DNA from: Peribacillus simplex
Lineage (GTDB): Bacteria; Bacillota; Bacilli; Bacillales; DSM-1321
DNA: 64,000 nt
Direction: 5' to 3'
Assembly (NCBI RefSeq): GCF_900156045.1
Contig: NZ_FTMX01000002.1
Location: forward strand, 434,001-498,000
Shown: positions 16,224-25,441 of the stretch, in pieces
Position numbering within the stretch: the stretch's first letter is position 1
Layout: each line of letters starts with the position of its first letter
Translations under genes and position numbers: made by a program
The notes under the pieces: model-generated
Databases searched by the model: none
What the model saw: only the letters and a program-made list of their open reading frames with translations
What the model was told of the DNA's origin: nothing

Positions 16224-16793
16224 TCAACCTATTAACTCTTCTTCTTCCTGGATGTCCTTTTCCTGTTCAGTTAATGATTCTTCTTCATCCCTCAGACGAT
16301 GAGCTAACCTTGAGGCGGCACTCGCGGCAATGCTTGCAACGATATCATCCAGGAAGGTATGCACGATTCCTTCTTGCTTCTTATCAAGGTCGTGTATGAC
16401 GCCTATTTTATTTTTATCCAAATGGCCAAAGGTCGTTACAGCAATGCTACCGTAACCGAGTACTGCACCAAAGGCAATCGTTTCATCCACTCCGAATAGC
16501 CCTTCATCAGACTCAACAATCGATTGCAGGGGTTCTGATAGCTTTTTTTGCTCTGCCAGTTTATCCAGCTCCACACCGACTAAAATGGCATGTTGAATTT
16601 CCCTTTTCAACAGGACACGCTCAACGCTGTGGATGCATTCATCCAGCTTAAGGTCAGCTTTGTACGGGAATTGCAATTCATAAACGATTTTTGCAATAGC
16701 CTCCACACTGACACCACGCTCTAATAATGTTCGTTTAGCCGCCTTTGTTACTTCCCTGCTGTGTACGTGTACATCTGCCATTTTATTCGCCAC
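16224..16793 (-). CDS. Phosphatidylglycerophosphatase A-like protein (YutG type)
   Basis: The 189-residue protein matches the PgpA/YutG family in the middle (about residues 40-165). It has GVELDKLAEQ, the DEGLFGVDETIAFGAVLGYGSIA stretch and FLDDIVASIAASAASRLAHR. The reaction would be dephosphorylation of phosphatidylglycerol phosphate in phospholipid synthesis. The protein lacks long hydrophobic helices, as in the soluble Bacillus branch. The last 25 residues are strongly acidic (EEESLTEQEKDIQEEEELIG). It is a single gene; family assignment is good but activity in this branch is less certain. Confidence 0.82.
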   Translation of the reverse strand: MANKMADVHVHSREVTKAAKRTLLERGVSVEAIAKIVYELQFPYKADLKLDECIHSVERVLLKREIQHAILVGVELDKLAEQKKLSEPLQSIVESDEGLFGVDETIAFGAVLGYGSIAVTTFGHLDKNKIGVIHDLDKKQEGIVHTFLDDIVASIAASAASRLAHRLRDEEESLTEQEKDIQEEEELIG

Positions 16794-16970
16794 CTTTTTT
16801 GTATTATTTTTCTATATCCTTGTATTATAGCATCTTATAATTTAAATTTTTAGAAAATATAACGAAAATTTTATATTCCAAATTCTTGTCACGGGAAAAA
16901 GTCGCAAGGCTATGCTAAAATAATCAAGTAAGTTGTTTTTCATTATTATTTATCATTGAGGTGCGGGAGA

Positions 16971-17693
16971 ATGAGTTTACGCAAAGGCACAATTAAAGAG
17001 TACATGTTTAAAAGCGAAGCTTTAGCAGAAGAATTGGAACTACTTGTTTACTTGCCTGCTAATTTTTCGCCATTGTATAAATATTCGCTTGTGATTGCTC
17101 AGGATGGCCGTGATTATTTTCAAATGGGACGAATTGGTCGGGTAGCAGATGAACTGTTAGGGAACGATGAGATCGAGAATATCATCATTGTCGGCATTCC
17201 CTATAAAGACCGCTTTGACCGCAGGCGCAAATATCATCCGGACGGGGAACAGCACAAAGCATACATACGTTTTCTTGCCCATGAACTTGTCCCGTTTTTA
17301 GATGATGAATTCCCAACCTATCAAATGGGACATGGTCGAACTTTGATAGGTGATTCTCTTGGCGGTACAGTTTCTTTATTGGCCGCTCTGCAGTACCCGC
17401 ATACATTCGGGAAATGCATCATGCAGTCGCCACTTGCCAATGAAGCAGTAATGGATGCTGTACGTAATTTTGAGGATCCGCATCTCCTCGAACTTTATCA
17501 TGTGATCGGGACTGGAGAAACAGATGTTCCGACGACGGATGGCAACAAGGCAAATTTCATAGAACCAAATAGGGAATTGCATAAATTAATAAACCAAAAA
17601 GGATTTCCTTGCTTCTATGAAGAATTTGAAGGTAATCATACCTGGAAATATTGGCAGGCAGATTTAAAACGAGCACTATTGGAAATGTTTTAA
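16971..17693 (+). CDS. yjcH: Esterase-family alpha/beta hydrolase (YjcH-like)
   Basis: The 240-residue protein is an esterase D-like hydrolase. It has a GDSLGGTVS nucleophile elbow (serine near residue 125), an aspartate in IGTGETDVPTTDG and a histidine in FEGNHTWKYW as a likely triad. ATG at 16971 behind GGTGCGGGAG is preferred to the upstream TTG. The gene starts the yjcH-yjcG-yjcF run found in B. subtilis. The natural ester is unknown. It may be co-transcribed with the next two genes, though a 90-base gap with its own strong ribosome site separates yjcG. Confidence 0.85.
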   Translation: MSLRKGTIKEYMFKSEALAEELELLVYLPANFSPLYKYSLVIAQDGRDYFQMGRIGRVADELLGNDEIENIIIVGIPYKDRFDRRRKYHPDGEQHKAYIRFLAHELVPFLDDEFPTYQMGHGRTLIGDSLGGTVSLLAALQYPHTFGKCIMQSPLANEAVMDAVRNFEDPHLLELYHVIGTGETDVPTTDGNKANFIEPNRELHKLINQKGFPCFYEEFEGNHTWKYWQADLKRALLEMF

Positions 17694-17783
17694 TTTACTC
17701 GAAATCATCTCTTTGTTATGGTTTCAAGTAAAAACATGTCCAACTATAATACAACAATAAAAAATTATCAGGAGGTTTTATTC

Positions 17784-18299
17784 ATGAAATATGGTGTTGC
17801 AATTTTCCCTTCAAAAAAACTTCAAGATTTAGCTAACTCCTATCGCAAACGGTATGATACGAAATATGCTTTCATTCCACCGCATCTGACGCTTAAACCA
17901 ACGTTCGAAGCGACGGATATGGAAATTTCAACAATCGCGGAGCAATTAAAAGGCATTGCTCAAAAGTGCAGGCCTTTCACGATGAGCGTAACGAAAACGA
18001 AGTCTTTCCAACCCGTAAGCAATACCATTTATTTCAAAGTGGAATTATCCGAAGGGCTTCAAGAGCTTCATGATGCACTTAACAATGAGGACTTCATGAA
18101 AAGTGAAAGTGAACATGCATTTGTCCCGCATATTACCATCGCTCAAGATTTATCCGATAATGAACATTCTGATGTTTTAGGCCAATTAAGCATGCTTGAC
18201 ATCAGCCATGAAGAAGAAGTTAAACGAGTTCACTTGCTGTATCAACTTGAAGACGGGGCATGGACCGTTTATGAAACATTTAGATTAGGAGCTGAATGA
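17784..18299 (+). CDS. yjcG: 2H phosphoesterase-like protein (YjcG)
   Basis: The 171-residue protein has the two HxT/S motifs of the 2H phosphoesterase/RNA ligase group. HLTL is at about 32-35 (PPHLTLKPTF) and HITI at about 112-115 (VPHITIAQDL). Relatives act on cyclic phosphodiesters such as RNA ends or ADP-ribose cyclic phosphate. The frame can be extended to 17718, but ATG at 17784 follows a strong AGGAGGT and yields the length of B. subtilis YjcG. Four bases separate its stop from yjcF, indicating co-transcription. Confidence 0.88.
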   Translation: MKYGVAIFPSKKLQDLANSYRKRYDTKYAFIPPHLTLKPTFEATDMEISTIAEQLKGIAQKCRPFTMSVTKTKSFQPVSNTIYFKVELSEGLQELHDALNNEDFMKSESEHAFVPHITIAQDLSDNEHSDVLGQLSMLDISHEEEVKRVHLLYQLEDGAWTVYETFRLGAE

Positions 18300-18303
18300 T
18301 TTC

Positions 18304-18732
18304 GTGTTTGTAAAAATCGCAGAGAACAGCCAAGAGCTTGAAAATGCATATATGATTCGAAAAAAAGTGTTCGTCCAAGAACAAAACGTCCCTCTTGAAG
18401 AAGAGATCGATGAATATGAAAACGAGTCCACACATTTCGTTTTATATGATGAGCAGCATCAGCCAATCGGTGCCGGCCGCTTCAGAGTCATTGACAACAT
18501 CGGTAAAGTCCAGCGCATTTGTGTACTTACATCGGGTCGTAAGAAAGGTGCCGGCGCCATGATCATGAATGCTATCGAGGAATTCGCAATCCAGCAGGAA
18601 GTGCCTCAATTGAAGCTTGATTCCCAGGTGCATGCTATCCCTTTTTATTCAAAATTAGGGTATGAGATCGTTTCCGACGAATTCATGGATGCTGGCATTC
18701 CTCATAAAACGATGAAGAAAACCATTTTATGA
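18304..18732 (+). CDS. yjcF: GNAT family N-acetyltransferase (YjcF)
   Basis: The 142-residue protein is a single GNAT domain. The N-terminal half has YMIRKKVFVQEQNVPLEEEID. The acetyl-CoA binding part is RICVLTSGRKKGAGAMIMNA with the R/Q-x-x-G-x-G/A pattern. The terminal strands are LDSQVHAIPFYSKLGYE. This is the ElaA/YjcF branch, of unknown acceptor. Start is GTG just behind the yjcG stop. It is followed at once by a strong terminator, so it ends the yjcHGF unit. Confidence 0.88.
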   Translation: MFVKIAENSQELENAYMIRKKVFVQEQNVPLEEEIDEYENESTHFVLYDEQHQPIGAGRFRVIDNIGKVQRICVLTSGRKKGAGAMIMNAIEEFAIQQEVPQLKLDSQVHAIPFYSKLGYEIVSDEFMDAGIPHKTMKKTIL

Positions 18733-18736
18733 TATA

Positions 18737-18776
18737 AAAAGCTGTCCTTTCAGTCTTCTGATTGGACAGCTTTTTT
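18737..18776 (+). terminator. Terminator of the yjcHGF unit
   Basis: AAAAGCTGTCC pairs with GGACAGCTTTT and ends in a T run. Confidence 0.9.
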
Positions 18777-18848
18777 GTTCGTTCATGGACTTAAATATCG
18801 TTTTATAAAAAAAACCATTTGCGTTCAATGGCAAACTCCCCAAAAATA

Positions 18849-18857
18849 CATAGTCTA
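18849..18857 (+). promoter_or_regulatory. Possible SigK/SigE -10 element
   Basis: CATAGTCTA matches CATAnnnTA and lies about 32 bases before the start at 18889. The -35 is unclear. Confidence 0.4.
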
Positions 18858-18888
18858 TATATAGAAAGCAAGAAGGAGGGAAAATTTT

Positions 18889-19152
18889 ATGGGTAACAAT
18901 GAATTTAACCTGGAGGAGTCTCAAAAAAGACTGATGGAACTGCTGGTTTCGAGGACTATGAGAAAACATGGTTTCAAAAAGGAAAAAGTCGATCTAACTG
19001 AAAGAGAGAAAAACAACCTTAAAGAAACCATTCGTTATTTACAAGAGCAATCACAAAAAATCATAAACCAAGAAAAGAACATCACGGAACATGATGTTAA
19101 TCCAGTTACAAATTCCATTCACAACAAATTCAAGGATTCCAAAGATAAATGA
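18889..19152 (+). CDS. Probable spore coat-associated small protein (CotW-like)
   Basis: The 87-residue protein is hydrophilic and mostly helical: RLMELLVSRTMRKHGFKKEK and LKETIRYLQEQSQKIINQEK. Size, charge and position directly before the CotX-type gene recall CotW of the B. subtilis cotVWX set. The leader is AGAAGGAGGG. A possible mother-cell promoter element precedes it. The link to CotW is inferred from pattern and neighbourhood. Confidence 0.6.
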   Translation: MGNNEFNLEESQKRLMELLVSRTMRKHGFKKEKVDLTEREKNNLKETIRYLQEQSQKIINQEKNITEHDVNPVTNSIHNKFKDSKDK

Positions 19153-19324
19153 CGCACCATATCACCTAATCACCCTACTTGCTGGCGAGAAATAAGTAAA
19201 CCGAGACATAGCAGCACTTACATTTCATTCCTAAAGCTCCAGCTTCTTTATTATTCATCCCCCGCACACTAATACTTTCTCTAAGTATTAAAAAAATAGA
19301 CGAATTAACTGATTTATTCGTCCA

Positions 19325-19352
19325 ACCCGATTAATCATCAAAGCATATTTTA
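19325..19352 (+). promoter_or_regulatory. Probable SigK promoter of the cotX-like gene
   Basis: AC at 19325 and CATATTTTA at 19344-19352 are 17 bases apart. This fits the SigK pattern, about 34 bases before the start. Confidence 0.6.
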
Positions 19353-19385
19353 ATAGGGAATAAAACCTAAGGAGGAAAAAACAAC

Positions 19386-19874
19386 ATGAACCAAAATGTA
19401 TATCGTAGCAATTGTAACACACATGACGATTCTGAAAGATCATGGTCGGCTCTAGATTCCGCTTCCAGACATCCCCTGTCAGGATTCTGTAACGACGATG
19501 ACACAAAGATTAGCCAAGAGGCAAGACAGGATAATAATCAAGTACAGCTTTCTGAAGAACTTATTTACATTAAAGATTCTTGTAATGTAAATATCACTTC
19601 AACGGATGTTAAAGCGGCCCTTTCTCTACAAGCTGCCCTACAAGCTGCTATTGCGGTCATCGTAAGCATTTCCATTGCAGATGCTGATAATGCTGAAAAG
19701 ATCACTCAAGAATTAATCCAATCTTCTAATATTAAACAAATCACGCGCCAAAAAACAATTGTTGAAAACAGCCGTGATATCGACATTACAACAACTGATG
19801 CACAAATCGCTCTAAACATCCAACTATTACTGCAACTATTGTTAGCTCTAATCGTGGAAATTGACATTCTTTAA
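19386..19874 (+). CDS. cotX: Spore coat protein with two CotX domains
   Basis: The 162-residue protein has a variable N-terminal part. Two copies of the CotX/CotV repeat follow (about residues 55-105 and 110-162). Each carries an IKxSxxVNITSTDVKAALSLQ-like strand-helix: DSCNVNITSTDVKAALSLQA and ENSRDIDITTTDAQIALNIQ. Hydrophobic alanine/leucine runs follow each. CotX belongs to the insoluble crust/outer coat fraction of B. subtilis spores, where it interacts with CotY/CotZ. No cotY/cotZ gene lies in the window. A SigK-type promoter and a ggaggaaaaaa leader support expression in the late mother cell. Confidence 0.87.
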   Translation: MNQNVYRSNCNTHDDSERSWSALDSASRHPLSGFCNDDDTKISQEARQDNNQVQLSEELIYIKDSCNVNITSTDVKAALSLQAALQAAIAVIVSISIADADNAEKITQELIQSSNIKQITRQKTIVENSRDIDITTTDAQIALNIQLLLQLLLALIVEIDIL

Positions 19875-19890
19875 AAAAATCAACACAAAA

Positions 19891-19914
19891 AGGACACTTC
19901 ACGTGTCCTCTTTT
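19891..19914 (+). terminator. Terminator of the cotX-like gene
   Basis: AGGACAC pairs with GTGTCCT, followed by CTTTTG. Confidence 0.8.
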
Positions 19915-19930
19915 GTCTTTCATGGAGAAA

Positions 19931-20227
19931 CTAGACAATTTTGTTGATAAACCTTCCTTTTCCTGTCATTCCATCCGCTAAATCTTCACTGACCCTCATG
20001 CCCATTTGATATTTATATGTGCCTGCTCCATATGTACTTACCCGATCATTATCTCGTATTTGAAGTAATCCTCCAATGCTTTCCCGTTCCCTTTCCAACA
20101 CCTGATCAAAACGGATAGGTTGAATGGGTGTCGTTCCTTTAACAATTCTTACTTTCTCTGCAGCTTCGACCGTCCTGTTGGCATATTGAATATAATCAAA
20201 TTGTGTGACAGGTGCTATGTATCCCAT
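19931..20227 (-). CDS. Conserved hypothetical protein next to coat genes
   Basis: The 98-residue protein has a tyrosine-rich N-terminus (MGYIAPVTQFDYIQYANRTV) and a central charged helix. The C-terminus is glycine-rich (YGAGTYKYQMGMRVSEDLADGMTGKGR). The AAAGGAGGGG leader is very strong. I do not recognise a named family. Small Tyr/Gly proteins between cotX and yjcD suggest a spore role, but this rests on position only. The last codons include KGRFINKIV, so it could be basic enough to bind nucleic acid. Confidence 0.6.
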   Translation of the reverse strand: MGYIAPVTQFDYIQYANRTVEAAEKVRIVKGTTPIQPIRFDQVLERERESIGGLLQIRDNDRVSTYGAGTYKYQMGMRVSEDLADGMTGKGRFINKIV

Positions 20228-20379
20228 AGTAACCCCTCCTTTTAATTAAATAGTTATGCTGTCATTTAATTACCCATCCGGAACAATAATTTAAACATGA
20301 TTTCTGCATTCTTTTTTCCTAATCTTCTGGTATGATGAGTATTGCCGATATTTTTAATAGATTAGAGGTATCCATTTAT

Positions 20380-22653
20380 ATGAATCAAGCAAAATCTGGC
20401 AATGAAATCGTACATTTACATACCGTTTCAGCTGGTGAGCTGCAGACACTTTTTGAAAAAGGAAAACGTGATCAGCTTTCTTGTATCATTTGTCATAAAC
20501 CAGTGAAATTATTTATTGGCATCCATGAGACACCTTATTTTTATCATAGTGACCCATCGCAAGGACCCTGTGAAATGCCAATTTCAGAACCGATGAACGA
20601 GGACAAGCCACTAGAATATATGGAACAGAATGGATTTAGGATTCCAACATCACGAACCATTACGGAAACAAAAACCATTACAGAACCTTTCCTTAAAAGC
20701 AGGCCCATAACCGGCAATCCGAAATATTCAGATAAACCATATGGTCTGGCACAATCAGAGGAACCATACTTTCAAGAATTATCCTCATCAGGGGTTGTAC
20801 TCGATGCAGAGCAACTCAAGGCGGTAATGACGATCGATGGTCCAATTCTCGTCCTATCAGGAGCAGGAAGCGGGAAAACCCGCGTATTGACGGTACGTAC
20901 TGCCTATATGCTTACAGTGAAAAAAATTGATCCAAAAAGTATCATGCTTGTAACATTTACGGCTAAATCCGCAAAGGAAATGCAGCAGCGTCTGCTCGGC
21001 TATCCTTATATGAAGCCTTCCCTTGTTTCTCAAATCGTTAGCGGGACCTTCCATAGCATCTTTTATAAAATCCTGATTTTCCATGAACCAGCCAAATGGC
21101 AGCGCGATTTCCTATTGAAATGGGAGTGGGAAAAGGAAAAGATATTGAAACAGGCTGGCAGGGAATTGGAACTTGATGATAAGGAATTTGCATATGATCA
21201 AGCCCTTCAACAAATCGGGCTTTGGAAAAACTCTTTGGCCTTTCCAGAAGATATTCACCCTAAGGACGATTGGGAGAAATCGTGTTTATTTTTATATAAG
21301 AAATATGAGGAATATAAACAGCAAACAGGGAAGTATGATTTTGATGATATGCTTGTAGGCTGTTATGTATTTTTAAAGAATCACCCGGATTTTTTAAAGA
21401 AATATCAACAAAGGTTTAACTATTTTTTGGTAGATGAGTTTCAGGATATCAATAAAGTTCAATATGAATTGATAAAACTCCTCTCTGCTGAATCAAAAAA
21501 TGTATGTGCAGTTGGAGATGATGATCAATCCATCTATTCATTCCGGGGAAGCGATCCGAAGTATATTTTGAATTTCAATCATGATTTCCCTCGATCCCAA
21601 GTTGTGAAGCTGACGGAGAATTACCGCTCTTCCCATGAAATTGTCGCTACAGCGAACCGATTGATCAAGCGCAACCAGAACCGGATGGAGAAAAAGATGA
21701 GGGCACAGCATGATTCAGGAAATCCCCCTGTTTTATTTTATCCTTATGATGAGGAATTGGAAGCAACGATGATCGTATCCGATATCCAAGAGAAAATATC
21801 CAAGGGAGCAAACCCTGGGGACTTTGCAGTTTTGTACAGGACACACACGATGTCCAGGGCCATTTTTGAACGGCTAGCAGCTTCCAACCTGCCTTTCGTC
21901 ATTGAAAAGGATGCGGATTCGTTTTATCAGCGCAAGGTCATCCGCGGCATGCTTGCCTTTATGCGCTTGAGTTTGTTTCCTCATGACAGCAAGGCAGCAT
22001 CTGATGTCCTTTCCTCCTTATTCTTAAAGCAAAGTATATTACAGGAGTTAAAAGCAATGACAATATTGCAGGATTGTGATTTTATCGATGCATTTGCTTT
22101 TGTTAAGACAGGACATGCTTTTCAAGAACGAAAATTAAAAACGATTCCAGGACAGATCCGCTCTTTAAAAATTATGTCGCCACTCGTAGCTTTAGAAATC
22201 ATCGAGAAAGATTTAGGATACCAGGAATATGTAAAAAAACGCGGAAATGATGCGAATCTGGAAAAAGGGTCCGATGACATCCGTGACTTAAAGGTGGCAG
22301 CAAATCGATTTCCCACCGTCGCCGCTTTCCTTGAACATGTCGATCATATGACAGCGATGGTCCAGGAGATTAAACAGCTCTCGAAACATTTTAAGGATGC
22401 CATACAGCTTACCACCATACACCGTTCCAAAGGGCTTGAATATAACACCGTATATGTTCTTGCTGCTGTCGATGGCAGCATTCCTCATGATTTCGCACTT
22501 GAATCTTACCGGAAAGGGGAACTTTCCCCTCTTGAAGAGGAAAGACGATTGCTCTATGTAGCGGCAACCAGGGCTAAAAAGGACCTTTACCTTTCCATCC
22601 TGCAAACTAGACGCGGACGTACCGCCCATCCATCGCGTTTTCTGAAGCTTTGA
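20380..22653 (+). CDS. yjcD: UvrD/PcrA-like superfamily 1 DNA helicase (YjcD)
   Basis: The product is about 757 residues. Walker A is at SGAGSGKTRVLTVR (near residue 172), motif II at LVDEFQDIN, motif III at GDDDQSIYSFRGSD, and motifs IV-VI at LTENYRSS, LTTIHRSKGLEY and RRLLYVAATRAKKDLY. It is a 3'-5' helicase of the UvrD class. The N-terminal 130 residues are unusual, with a CIICHKP...HETPYFYH zinc-finger-like start, as in B. subtilis YjcD. ATG at 20380 gives the YjcD length; an upstream ATG at 20332 has no better ribosome site. Role in DNA repair is by homology. Confidence 0.9.
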   Translation: MNQAKSGNEIVHLHTVSAGELQTLFEKGKRDQLSCIICHKPVKLFIGIHETPYFYHSDPSQGPCEMPISEPMNEDKPLEYMEQNGFRIPTSRTITETKTITEPFLKSRPITGNPKYSDKPYGLAQSEEPYFQELSSSGVVLDAEQLKAVMTIDGPILVLSGAGSGKTRVLTVRTAYMLTVKKIDPKSIMLVTFTAKSAKEMQQRLLGYPYMKPSLVSQIVSGTFHSIFYKILIFHEPAKWQRDFLLKWEWEKEKILKQAGRELELDDKEFAYDQALQQIGLWKNSLAFPEDIHPKDDWEKSCLFLYKKYEEYKQQTGKYDFDDMLVGCYVFLKNHPDFLKKYQQRFNYFLVDEFQDINKVQYELIKLLSAESKNVCAVGDDDQSIYSFRGSDPKYILNFNHDFPRSQVVKLTENYRSSHEIVATANRLIKRNQNRMEKKMRAQHDSGNPPVLFYPYDEELEATMIVSDIQEKISKGANPGDFAVLYRTHTMSRAIFERLAASNLPFVIEKDADSFYQRKVIRGMLAFMRLSLFPHDSKAASDVLSSLFLKQSILQELKAMTILQDCDFIDAFAFVKTGHAFQERKLKTIPGQIRSLKIMSPLVALEIIEKDLGYQEYVKKRGNDANLEKGSDDIRDLKVAANRFPTVAAFLEHVDHMTAMVQEIKQLSKHFKDAIQLTTIHRSKGLEYNTVYVLAAVDGSIPHDFALESYRKGELSPLEEERRLLYVAATRAKKDLYLSILQTRRGRTAHPSRFLKL

Positions 22654-22697
22654 CCAAAGCATGCTATCCATTTTAGGAAATGGAAGAAAAAAAAGAT

Positions 22698-22724
22698 GGG
22701 TTCGGACTGGTCTCATCCCGAACC
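22698..22724 (+). terminator. Hairpin behind yjcD
   Basis: GGTTCGG and CCGAACC form the stem. No long T run follows. Confidence 0.4.
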
Positions 22725-22910
22725 ATGTTTAAGACTAGTTTATATTTAAAATTTCGACACTCCTGCCGAAAAACTGGCTTTCCGGGACACGTTAGATGCT
22801 TTCGGCGAGTAGGATTGGCAGGCAGTCGGCATATCTATGGAATCAACTACAACTTTTTTTAAAAAAACTGCAGGCAAACTCGATATCTTCTTAGAGTTGT
22901 CTACAGTCTG

Positions 22911-22938
22911 AAGGCCTGCATGATAGCAGGCCTTTTTT
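22911..22938. terminator. Terminator of spoVIF, bidirectional
   Basis: AAGGCCTGC pairs with GCAGGCCTT; A/T runs lie on both sides. Confidence 0.8.
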
Positions 22939-23192
22939 CATTTTTTATTTATCATATTAGAAATAGTACCGAAATCCAGTTTATTCCCTTCTGCTACGAT
23001 GGAATGGACGATTTTATCTTCCGTCTCTTTATTGACTGGTTTGTTCGCTATTTTTGAAACACGTTTAATGACATTTCTAACAGTTGTTTCATCTTTGAAA
23101 TTGGCTCCTTGCAGCGAGTTTGCCAATTCTAATACATCTTTCATATTTACGCCCGTTTTACCTTCTATGTTTTTAAAAAAGTTATTATCCAT
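22938..23192 (-). CDS. spoVIF: Stage VI sporulation protein F
   Basis: The 84-residue protein aligns well by eye with SpoVIF (YjcC): MDNNFFKNIEGKTGVNMKDV, VRNVIKRVSKIANKPVNKET and DKIVHSIVAEGNKLDFGTIS. SpoVIF is a mother-cell protein needed for stable spore coat assembly and GerE-dependent gene expression. In B. subtilis it also lies beside yjcD, so order is conserved. The leader is GGGAGGGGC. Confidence 0.9.
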   Translation of the reverse strand: MDNNFFKNIEGKTGVNMKDVLELANSLQGANFKDETTVRNVIKRVSKIANKPVNKETEDKIVHSIVAEGNKLDFGTISNMINKK

Positions 23193-23301
23193 ACCTAAGC
23201 CCCTCCCTTTTCTGTACCTATCCTATGGCATTATCAGAAAAATGGTGCTTGGCCCAAACAAAAAAAAAAGGAATAGGCTTCTTCTGCCCATTCCATTTAC
23301 C

Positions 23302-23451
23302 TTAGCAGAAAGAAGCCCCTACAATGATCAATAGGATAAACAATACAACGATTATCGCAAAAGTGGAACCGCCACCGCATCCTCCGCCATAACCGCCGCC
23401 GTATCCATAACCGCTGACGTTACAACAACCGTAGCCACCAAAACCAAACAT
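23302..23451 (-). CDS. YjcZ/YtrH-type small sporulation membrane peptide
   Basis: The 49-residue peptide has a Gly/Tyr/Cys-rich head ([20 protein letters not shown]) and a typical tail, [19 protein letters not shown]. The tail is the signature of the YjcZ family of sporulation peptides. A longer frame reaches 23490, but ATG at 23451 follows GAGGTGAT. It sits among spoVIF and spoVA genes. Confidence 0.88.
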   Translation of the reverse strand: MFGFGGYGCCNVSGYGYGGGYGGGCGGGSTFAIIVVLFILLIIVGASFC

Positions 23452-23553
23452 ACATATCACCTCGCTCTCGCTAAAGCTTACTGATAACATATGTAGGTCT
23501 GGACAAATATGTATAGGCCATGTCCTAGTCCAGGCTGCCTATTTCCGCTAATT

Positions 23554-23910
23554 TCACCCTTTTGGTCTGAAAACCAAAGCTCCGATGAACCCAAAGACGA
23601 TTGCTGCAGAGATACCGGAACTCGTAATTTCAAACATACCTGTCAGTACGCCAACGAGCCCATGTTTTTCCGATTCCATCATCGCACCGTTCACCAGCGA
23701 GTTCCCAAACGAAACGATCGGTACGGTTGCTCCAGCACCGGCAAAGTCAACAAGTGGCTCATATAAATCAAATCCGCCAAGAACAGCTCCTATTACAACG
23801 AACAAGCTTAACGTATGAGCTGGTGTCAGCTTAGCAACATCGAAAAGAAGCTGGCCAACAACACAGATCAAGCCACCGATGACAAAGGCCCAAAAAAACA
23901 TTGCTAACAT
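23554..23910 (-). CDS. spoVAE: Stage V sporulation protein AE (SpoVAEb type)
   Basis: The 118-residue membrane protein has four predicted helices and the [30 protein letters not shown] motif region. It is the membrane channel part of SpoVA, which moves dipicolinic acid into and out of spores. It overlaps in type with SpoVAC (same FAGAG motif). Sixteen bases follow the spoVAD stop, so it ends the four-gene operon. An AAGGAGAG leader precedes it. Confidence 0.92.
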   Translation of the reverse strand: MLAMFFWAFVIGGLICVVGQLLFDVAKLTPAHTLSLFVVIGAVLGGFDLYEPLVDFAGAGATVPIVSFGNSLVNGAMMESEKHGLVGVLTGMFEITSSGISAAIVFGFIGALVFRPKG

Positions 23911-23926
23911 CGAAATCTCTCCTTTT

Positions 23927-24952
23927 TCATGAATTCATCCCATATTCAATGGCCACCGCATGTGCAATGCACGGAATCGTGTCTTTTTGCTGGACGGAAA
24001 GTGGTGACAATAATGCCCCTGTTGCGACAAGCAGGATTTTTTTATATTTACCAGAAATCATCTCGTTTAATATATGACCGTATAAAACCACTGCCGAACA
24101 ACCCGCACCGCTCCCACCAGCCAAAACAGGCTGATCCTTTTTAAAAATCATCAACCCGCAATCCTTGAATTTTTCCTGATTGATGTCACAGCCCTTTTGC
24201 TTTAATAAGTCAATGGCTGCCTTCCTCCCTATTTGACCTAAATCACCAGTAATGATGTAATCATAATCATCCGGGGTCAAATCCGTATCTTTGAAATGGG
24301 CAAGTATCGTATCGACGGCCGCCGGTGCCATCGCTCCCCCCATATTGAAAGGATCTTTCAATCCCATGTCAATGACCTTTCCGATAGTGGCCGAGACAAT
24401 ATGGGGAAATTCCCCTTGCTTGCTTCCATCGGGAGCAACCAGCGCCACCCCCGCTCCTGTTATCGTCCATTGAGCTGTAGGTGGTTTTTGCCCTCCATAT
24501 TCAGTTGGATAGCGAAATTGTTTTTCAACAGCTGCATTGTGGCTCGAGGCGCCTGTCAACACATAGTTTGCCCCGCCATAATTAGTGATGAAGGCAGCTA
24601 GGGCAAGCCCTTCCATTGAAGTGGAACAGGCTCCAAACAAGCCGAAATATGGAATCCCATTCGTTCTGGCTGCAAAGCTTGTAGGTGTAACCTGATTGAT
24701 TAAATCACCCGCCAAAAAAAATTGCACCTGTTCCTTGTTGATCTTACCTTTTTCCAATGCAAGCTCAACCGCTTTTTCCATCAAATGTCGATGTGCCTTC
24801 TCATATGAATCCTGCTCCATCCACAAATCGTCGTATAGGATATCGAAATCACCCGCGATTTCTCCATTTGCTTCAAATGGCCCGCCTGTTACCCCTGTTT
24901 CCAAGATGACCGGTTTATTGGTAAACATCCATGTTTGTTCTCCCTTTAACAC
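23927..24952 (-). CDS. spoVAD: Stage V sporulation protein AD
   Basis: The 341-residue protein shows the thiolase-like fold of Spo[18 protein letters not shown] lies at the former active-site position and [17 protein letters not shown] at the end. SpoVAD binds dipicolinic acid directly. GTG at 24952 opens a product beginning like the family ([10 protein letters not shown]). It lies 3 bases behind spoVAC, with GGGGG inside the spoVAC stop region acting as ribosome site, so translation is likely coupled. Confidence 0.93.
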   Translation of the reverse strand: MLKGEQTWMFTNKPVILETGVTGGPFEANGEIAGDFDILYDDLWMEQDSYEKAHRHLMEKAVELALEKGKINKEQVQFFLAGDLINQVTPTSFAARTNGIPYFGLFGACSTSMEGLALAAFITNYGGANYVLTGASSHNAAVEKQFRYPTEYGGQKPPTAQWTITGAGVALVAPDGSKQGEFPHIVSATIGKVIDMGLKDPFNMGGAMAPAAVDTILAHFKDTDLTPDDYDYIITGDLGQIGRKAAIDLLKQKGCDINQEKFKDCGLMIFKKDQPVLAGGSGAGCSAVVLYGHILNEMISGKYKKILLVATGALLSPLSVQQKDTIPCIAHAVAIEYGMNS

Positions 24953-24955
24953 CGC

Positions 24956-25426
24956 TTAGCCCCCAAACATTTGATAAATTGTTTTTATCAACGCCACGAC
25001 AAAGGCTGAAAACACTCCAAATAAAATGACCGATCCGGCCAATTTAAACATATTGGATCCAACACCAAGTACAAAACCTTCCGTCCGATGTTCGATTGCT
25101 GCCGAAATGACTGCGTTACCGAATCCTGTAACAGGGACGGCACTTCCTGCCCCAGCAAACTGGCCAATACGGTCATAAAATCCGAAACCGGTCATCAAAA
25201 GAGCCAGGAACACCATGGTGGCAGTTGTAGGACCTCCAGATGTCTGTTCCGTAAAGTTGAAAAAGTAAATATAGAAGTAGGAAATGGCTTGTCCCACCAT
25301 GCAGAAAATGCCACCTACTAAAAAGGCTTTCAAACAATTCTTCACTATTGGTCTTTTAATTTCATGCTTCCCTTGGAGCTCTTGATACGCATTCTGCTGT
25401 GGGGTCGTTTTCTCCTTGCCGCTCAT
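24956..25426 (-). CDS. spoVAC: Stage V sporulation protein AC
   Basis: The 156-residue protein has a charged N-terminus (about 30 residues) followed by four to five membrane helices. The FAGAGSAVPVTGFGNAVISAAI motif region is typical. SpoVAC is thought to act as a mechanosensitive channel of the spore inner membrane. Second gene of the operon, 15 bases behind the lipoprotein gene. Confidence 0.93.
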   Translation of the reverse strand: MSGKEKTTPQQNAYQELQGKHEIKRPIVKNCLKAFLVGGIFCMVGQAISYFYIYFFNFTEQTSGGPTTATMVFLALLMTGFGFYDRIGQFAGAGSAVPVTGFGNAVISAAIEHRTEGFVLGVGSNMFKLAGSVILFGVFSAFVVALIKTIYQMFGG

Positions 25427-25441
25427 AGCTGAACCTCTCTT